NCBI GenBank assembly: GCA_964612295.1
Contig: CAZTDY010000125.1
Span: 1 to 8,293, forward strand
Length of the DNA stretch: 8,293 nt
Direction: 5' to 3'
From: CAYQJL01 sp964612295
GTDB taxonomy: Bacteria; Eisenbacteria; RBG-16-71-46; CAIMUX01; WJJG01
Part shown: one piece after another, positions 5,592-8,293 of the stretch
Position numbering within the stretch: the stretch's first letter is position 1
How the letters are laid out: every line of letters begins with the position of its first letter
The notes under the pieces: model-generated
The model's database searches: none
Told to the model about the DNA's origin: nothing
Seen by the model: only the letters and a program-made list of their open reading frames with translations
Position numbers and translations under genes: made by a program

Positions 5592-5804
5592 ATGGCATTC
5601 TGGAAGAGGAAGAAGACGGCGCAAGTTCAGCCCGCCGATGCCGGGCAGGTGCGCAAGAGCAAGAGGATGCGGATCTTCTCCTCGGCCGAGTACTTCCGCC
5701 GGGTCTCGCGGCGGATCTCGCGGACGACGGATTCAGGATTCGTTTCTCGGGTCATTTCGACTCCTCCTCTAACCATGGTACAATACCTGAGTAGTCTGTC
5801 TTAG
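5592..5804 (+). CDS. Doubtful short ORF, possibly a chimera running over an IS3 fragment
   Basis: A 70-residue frame, MAFWKRKKTAQVQ..., has a reasonable start: GGAGGG at 5579-5584 lies about seven bases before ATG 5592. Its first ~24 residues are basic and look gene-like, but from about 5663 onward the same DNA encodes the N-terminus of an IS3-type orfA on the opposite strand, and the + strand translation becomes an Arg/Ser-rich shadow. The likely history is that the 5' end of some gene was joined to transposon DNA by a rearrangement. It may be spurious altogether. Confidence 0.2.
   Translation: MAFWKRKKTAQVQPADAGQVRKSKRMRIFSSAEYFRRVSRRISRTTDSGFVSRVISTPPLTMVQYLSSLS
5627..5755 (-). pseudogene. 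N-terminal fragment of an IS3-family OrfA transposase
   Basis: On the minus strand an ATG at 5755, preceded by a near-perfect Shine-Dalgarno (AGAGGAGGA), opens MTRETNPESVVREIRR followed by ETRRKYSAEEKIRIL. This is the standard opening of IS3-family OrfA (helix-turn-helix) proteins: basic helix, then KYSAEEKIRIVLEG.... After codon ~31 (about 5663) the similarity ends abruptly, and the frame reads LLLRTCPASAG before a TGA at 5627. About two thirds of OrfA and all of OrfB are absent. The intact ribosome-binding site shows that the element's own 5' end was here, with its outer tip probably somewhere in 5800-5840. Confidence 0.65.
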
Positions 5805-5876
5805 TTTAGATCTTGACTGTGTCCAATTGACTCTGACACGCAGCATCCTGGATGACAGTTGCGACCCGGCTCTATT
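5756..5876. other. Probable leader and outer end of the degraded IS3-type element
   Basis: Upstream of the OrfA fragment (minus-strand sense) lies an AT-richer leader. GTGTC (5819-5823) and GACAC (5835-5839) form a small dyad around an ATTGACTCT core that could mark the old transposon tip. No matching right end was found in the window, so the boundary is not fixed. Confidence 0.25.
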
Positions 5877-5950
5877 TCTTGACCGTACAACTCTGTTTGC
5901 ATGGTCTTTCGGCTGCTGATCCCATGCGTCTATCCAGTCCGCGGTCAAGA
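5877..5950. repeat. Nested inverted repeat downstream of the minus-strand operon
   Basis: The outer arms TCTTGACCG (5877-5885) and CGGTCAAGA (5942-5950) are a perfect 9-bp inverted repeat. Nested inside and almost exactly co-centred are GCATGG (5899-5904) and CCATGC (5922-5927). The spacers between outer and inner arms are 13 and 14 bases. It begins seven bases past the stop of the minus-strand operon, so in that transcript it would form a 3'-end structure. It lacks a terminal T-run of the usual kind. A protein-binding dyad or a recombination site is an alternative. Confidence 0.4.
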
Positions 5951-5956
5951 GCGACA

Positions 5957-6892
5957 CTACCCATAAATTAAACCACGGACACGCTTCAGTGCGGTCACCA
6001 CCATACCCAATTGCAGCGCTCGCTGCTTCTCGATCAAGGATTCCATGGCTTGGAAGGTGGGCTCCATGCGTTCTAGCTTCGCTTTCCAATTCGCGTCTCG
6101 CAGCGCAGGGTCGCGAATCTGAGAATAGAAAGAACGAAGCTCTGATATCACCGCCGTCCCCTGCGGATCCTCTGGCAGCTCGGTAGAAGCCTCCGGGAAA
6201 TCCAGGAACCATCGCATCCAGACCCATCTCTGATTCGAATACCGATGGATCATTGCCGTTAGATGCACGCTTCCTGCAGCGACCACGTCTGGAGGCAGAC
6301 GAAAACCTGATCCATCCGCATGGCAGACTGCTGGAGAATGATCATCGGAGTGCACAAAACCGGAGGGTGACGTAACAGCCAGGCTGGTCCCCGCACCAGC
6401 GGCGTATGCCAGATAGCCAAACCGGGCTCGGTAGTTCTCAGTTGTCATCCAGTTGTAATGGAAACCTGGGGAGGCCTCCGTGCGAAGACGCAAATGAGGC
6501 TTGCCCCAGTAACGGGAAATCCGAGCATATCCCGAGAAGCGATCAATGTAGCAGCAGAAGGCAATTCCTGGGGGCACGAGGGGCAGATGCTTATACCAAC
6601 TATGGGCCATGGAGACGTATTCAGCAAAGTCCTCGATCTGGGTGTCGGAGGGTGCTGGTAGTTTCCCGACCATGTCTCGGTACCGGTCCATGTCAAGAAT
6701 CGGCAAGTCGCGCGTTTTCGGTGCGCTGGTCAGCGATCGGAGCAAGAACTTCACGTAGATCGACTGGAGCCATCCCGTCAGTCCTCTGCCGGGGACTTGA
6801 ACCTCCGTGATATCCTTTCTCTTGCTTGCTCGAGAATCCCCCGACGCGAAGTTGACCCTCTCGTTGCTGGATTGATCATCGCAGCGTGACAT
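5957..6892 (-). CDS. Hypothetical protein with AHSWYKHLP motif, second gene of a two-gene operon
   Basis: A 311-residue protein with no function I can assign. The N-terminal ~65 residues are polar and basic. Residues 86-115 carry an uncommonly distinctive block, IEDFAEYVSMAHSWYKHLP, followed by LVPPGIAFCCYIDRFSGY. Then come aromatic-rich blocks (GFHYNWMTTENYRARFGYLAYAAGAGTS, 143-170), and a His/Trp-rich stretch (VHLTAMIHRYSNQRWVWMRWFLDFP, 209-233). The C-terminal ~70 residues look helical (LERMEPTFQAMESLIEKQRALQLGMVVTALKRVRG). The density of His, Trp and Tyr in conserved-looking blocks suggests an enzyme or ligand-binding fold. No signal peptide or convincing membrane span is seen. I chose the ATG at 6892 (GGGAG about eight bases upstream); a longer frame to 7003 would overlap the upstream gene by 128 bases. 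The 17-base overlap with the upstream gene implies translational coupling. Confidence 0.75.
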   Translation of the reverse strand: MSRCDDQSSNERVNFASGDSRASKRKDITEVQVPGRGLTGWLQSIYVKFLLRSLTSAPKTRDLPILDMDRYRDMVGKLPAPSDTQIEDFAEYVSMAHSWYKHLPLVPPGIAFCCYIDRFSGYARISRYWGKPHLRLRTEASPGFHYNWMTTENYRARFGYLAYAAGAGTSLAVTSPSGFVHSDDHSPAVCHADGSGFRLPPDVVAAGSVHLTAMIHRYSNQRWVWMRWFLDFPEASTELPEDPQGTAVISELRSFYSQIRDPALRDANWKAKLERMEPTFQAMESLIEKQRALQLGMVVTALKRVRGLIYG

Positions 6893-7487
6893 CGAATCTG
6901 CTCCCGTATTGCATCGCCATCGTTGAACGGTGCTCGCCAACCTTCGCGCGCAAGATCGTGATGTCAAACCAAATCTCATCACCATCAGAGCAGTGGAGTA
7001 CATCGTAGCATCGTGCGCCCCACCCGATCACGCGCCTGTCCAGAACCCTCCGCTTCAAGTGCCTGGCGACCAGATCATACTCGTCGCTGAGGAGGGAACA
7101 GAAATAGGCCTCCTCTGCAGTTCCAAATCCCGTAATGAGCATGCCGCGCAAACATAGCCCGGCAATCTGACGCTCTGCAGCGGCGCGGCTATCGTCTTCA
7201 AGGCCATGAGCCGTTTTGGCGGCAAGGATGTGGAGACGGGGCGACAGCACGTACCATTCCAGCAGTTCTTCCACTTCGGCTGCTGCTTCTTCGTATCTGT
7301 TGCTCGCCGTGAGGTCCTCAAGCCGGTGGAATTCTTCAAATGGGTCATAGCCCTTTTGACTCACTCTGTCACCGAGAATGGACAGATAGCCCCTCGCAGT
7401 CGGTTCAACCAAGAACTCGGCGAATCCGATCACGCGGGCGAGGCATCCATTCCAGCCCCTGCAGGGATTCTGGTTCCGCACTCTCAT
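6876..7487 (-). CDS. Hypothetical protein, helical-repeat-like N-terminus and SDEYD-motif C-terminus, first gene of operon
   Basis: A 203-residue protein of no named function. Residues ~48-115 (DPFEEFHRLEDLTASNRYEEAAAEVEELLEWYVLSPRLHILAAKTAHGLEDDSRAAAERQIAGLCLRG, broken by short turns) read like paired amphipathic helices of a TPR-type solenoid. The C-terminal part has GMLITGFGTAEEAYFCSLLSDEYDLV, then CYDVLHCSDGDEIWFDIT. This matches a pattern I recall from unnamed proteins (LLATGDGT...P....SDEYDVL...cDVL.c.DG.E.WFDVT), so it is probably a real, conserved domain. The start at 7487 is set by an excellent Shine-Dalgarno, AGGAGGT, seven bases upstream; ATGs at 7508 and 7532 lack one. Its stop lies inside the next gene, so the two are made together. 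The resemblance is from memory and needs a profile search. Confidence 0.78.
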   Translation of the reverse strand: MRVRNQNPCRGWNGCLARVIGFAEFLVEPTARGYLSILGDRVSQKGYDPFEEFHRLEDLTASNRYEEAAAEVEELLEWYVLSPRLHILAAKTAHGLEDDSRAAAERQIAGLCLRGMLITGFGTAEEAYFCSLLSDEYDLVARHLKRRVLDRRVIGWGARCYDVLHCSDGDEIWFDITILRAKVGEHRSTMAMQYGSRFDVTLR

Positions 7488-7887
7488 CTGGAGACCTCCT
7501 GAAGACATGCCGAGTGCCTTGACCTTACGCATCTCTAATTGGGGGCTTCGAGATTCGATGATCCCTGCCTCCCGCCTATAGGGGATGTCGAGGGGGACGC
7601 GGATTCGTTAATGGAAAACTGATTTGGGAGCTGCAGATACCTCGAGCGAATCAGGAGTGAATTTCAGTTGGCAATGAAGACGCACCTACGCTTTCGGCAC
7701 TTGTACTCTCCGGAAGTTCACCGCTGGAGCCTGTTTACATCGTCTTCTCTTCACATCAGCAATACCTGCGAAGGTGTGTATGAGGCTGCACGGGGCCTGA
7801 GGTAGATGAATGGAGATTAGAATTCGAGGTCCCCGGCGAGTAGTATGTTTGGAGCATTGCCTAGTTCGTACTCGGAGGATACCTGCG
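7488..7887. other. Divergent intergenic region
   Basis: This 400-base spacer separates the minus-strand operon from the + strand exported protein, so it should hold both promoters. The Shine-Dalgarno of the minus-strand operon is at 7495-7500. A TAGTAT (7841-7846) could be a -10 for the + strand gene, but the matching -35 is poor. The open frame on the minus strand at 7686-8054 has no plausible protein pattern and overlaps the real gene to the right. I see no other gene or RNA. Confidence 0.35.
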
Positions 7888-8293
7888 ATGAAGGTTCTGC
7901 TGGGTTTCATCCTTCTTGGCGCTATCTCAGTCACCATCGTTGTAGGTGCCCAAGACGATGCGAACGCGTCCAAGCATTCGGCTTCAGCCCGTGCCGAGCT
8001 TGAAAACGCTATCTCGCTGGCCCGCGAGCTACTTACTGTTGCGGAACAGGCCAAGGAACCCGGAGATGCCCGCGAGGCGGTACAGGAGGCATTGCAGATT
8101 CTCTCGAGCGCGCCGGGTGCCGAAGAGAGCGAAGACGTTGCCCTTCTCAGGTGGCAGGCCGGTTTTGCCGCACACGGGAGTGGCGACCTGGCTTCGGCGA
8201 GAGATGCATGGGGTCAGACCCTGGTGTTCTTTGAGAGAACCCTGCCACCGGATCACCCCGACCTGCAAACCGCCCGAGGGAATCTTGCGATCA
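7888..8293 (+). CDS. Exported tetratricopeptide-repeat protein, 3' end beyond the window
   Basis: 135 codons are visible and the frame is open at the window end. The ATG at 7888 follows CGGAGGAT (7873-7880) with seven bases of spacing. Residues 1-21 are a signal peptide (MKVLLGFILLGAISVTIVVG, then A-Q), with cleavage likely after the Ala at 21, so the mature protein starts QDDANAS and is exported. Residues ~35-75 and 83-118 are amphipathic helices rich in Ala and Glu (RAELENAISLARELLTVAEQ; ALLRWQAGFAAHGSGDLASA). The visible end, LPPDHPDLQTARGNLAI, is the classic boundary motif of kinesin-light-chain-style TPR repeats, so more repeats should follow. In related bacteria such proteins often end in a CHAT protease domain; whether this one does cannot be seen. 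Confidence 0.82.
   Translation, partial: MKVLLGFILLGAISVTIVVGAQDDANASKHSASARAELENAISLARELLTVAEQAKEPGDAREAVQEALQILSSAPGAEESEDVALLRWQAGFAAHGSGDLASARDAWGQTLVFFERTLPPDHPDLQTARGNLAI

Noticed and set aside
6893..7003. Longer start for the AHSWYKHLP protein
   Set aside because: It would overlap the upstream gene by 128 bases, and the start at 6892 has a GGGAG ribosome-binding site and a natural coupling overlap.
7686..8054. Minus-strand 122-codon frame overlapping the exported TPR gene
   Set aside because: Ser/Ala/Arg-rich shadow; the + strand gene has a signal peptide, ribosome-binding site and TPR motif.

Overview
The window looks like an accessory, transposon-scarred stretch of a GC-rich bacterial chromosome. 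The host cannot be named from the sequence alone. The cluster of proteins resembling predictions from soil and sediment bacteria (Acidobacteriota-like or other deep-branching Gram-negatives) is suggestive. These include the single-ORF integrase-core transposase, the type IV AbiE pair, the secreted TPR protein with the kinesin-light-chain style DHPDLQ..RGNLA motif, and the small Cys-rich conserved protein. This is inference, not a taxonomic call. No rRNA, tRNA or CRISPR array is visible.

Layout, left to right. (1) 1-920, + strand: two adjacent small genes of unknown function. The first is an acidic protein with a Gly-rich hydrophobic C-terminal segment, probably open at the window edge. The second is an 89-residue membrane protein that starts 2 bp later. 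(2) 1025-2587: mobile DNA. A C-terminal fragment of one transposase (minus strand) is abruptly cut by a complete-looking 1379-bp insertion sequence. That element has its own inverted repeats and an intact DDE transposase on the minus strand. (3) 2588-2815: a gene-free GC-rich stretch. (4) 2795-4731, + strand: a type IV toxin-antitoxin operon, AbiEi-like antitoxin/repressor followed by an overlapping AbiEii-like nucleotidyltransferase toxin. It is preceded by an AT-rich promoter region packed with inverted repeats that look like operators. (5) 4742-5451, + strand: a strong hairpin, then a conserved small protein with a Cys cluster, function unknown. (6) 5452-5956: a gene-poor mosaic with the first codons of an IS3-type orfA on the minus strand, a possible chimeric short ORF, and a nested inverted repeat. 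(7) 5957-7487, minus strand: a translationally coupled two-gene operon of unknown function, a helical-repeat-like protein followed by a protein with a striking AHSWYKHLP motif. (8) 7888-8293, + strand: the start of an exported TPR-type protein that runs off the window.

The best-understood unit is the AbiE operon. In characterised AbiE systems the first protein binds inverted repeats in its own promoter and represses, and the second is a nucleotidyltransferase-fold toxin implicated in phage abortive infection and mobile-element stability. The arrangement here (palindrome over the -10, three TCTGTTG motifs about five helical turns apart) fits autoregulation. The minus-strand pair at 5957-7487 and the pair at 1-920 are the least explained genes and the best candidates for something undescribed.
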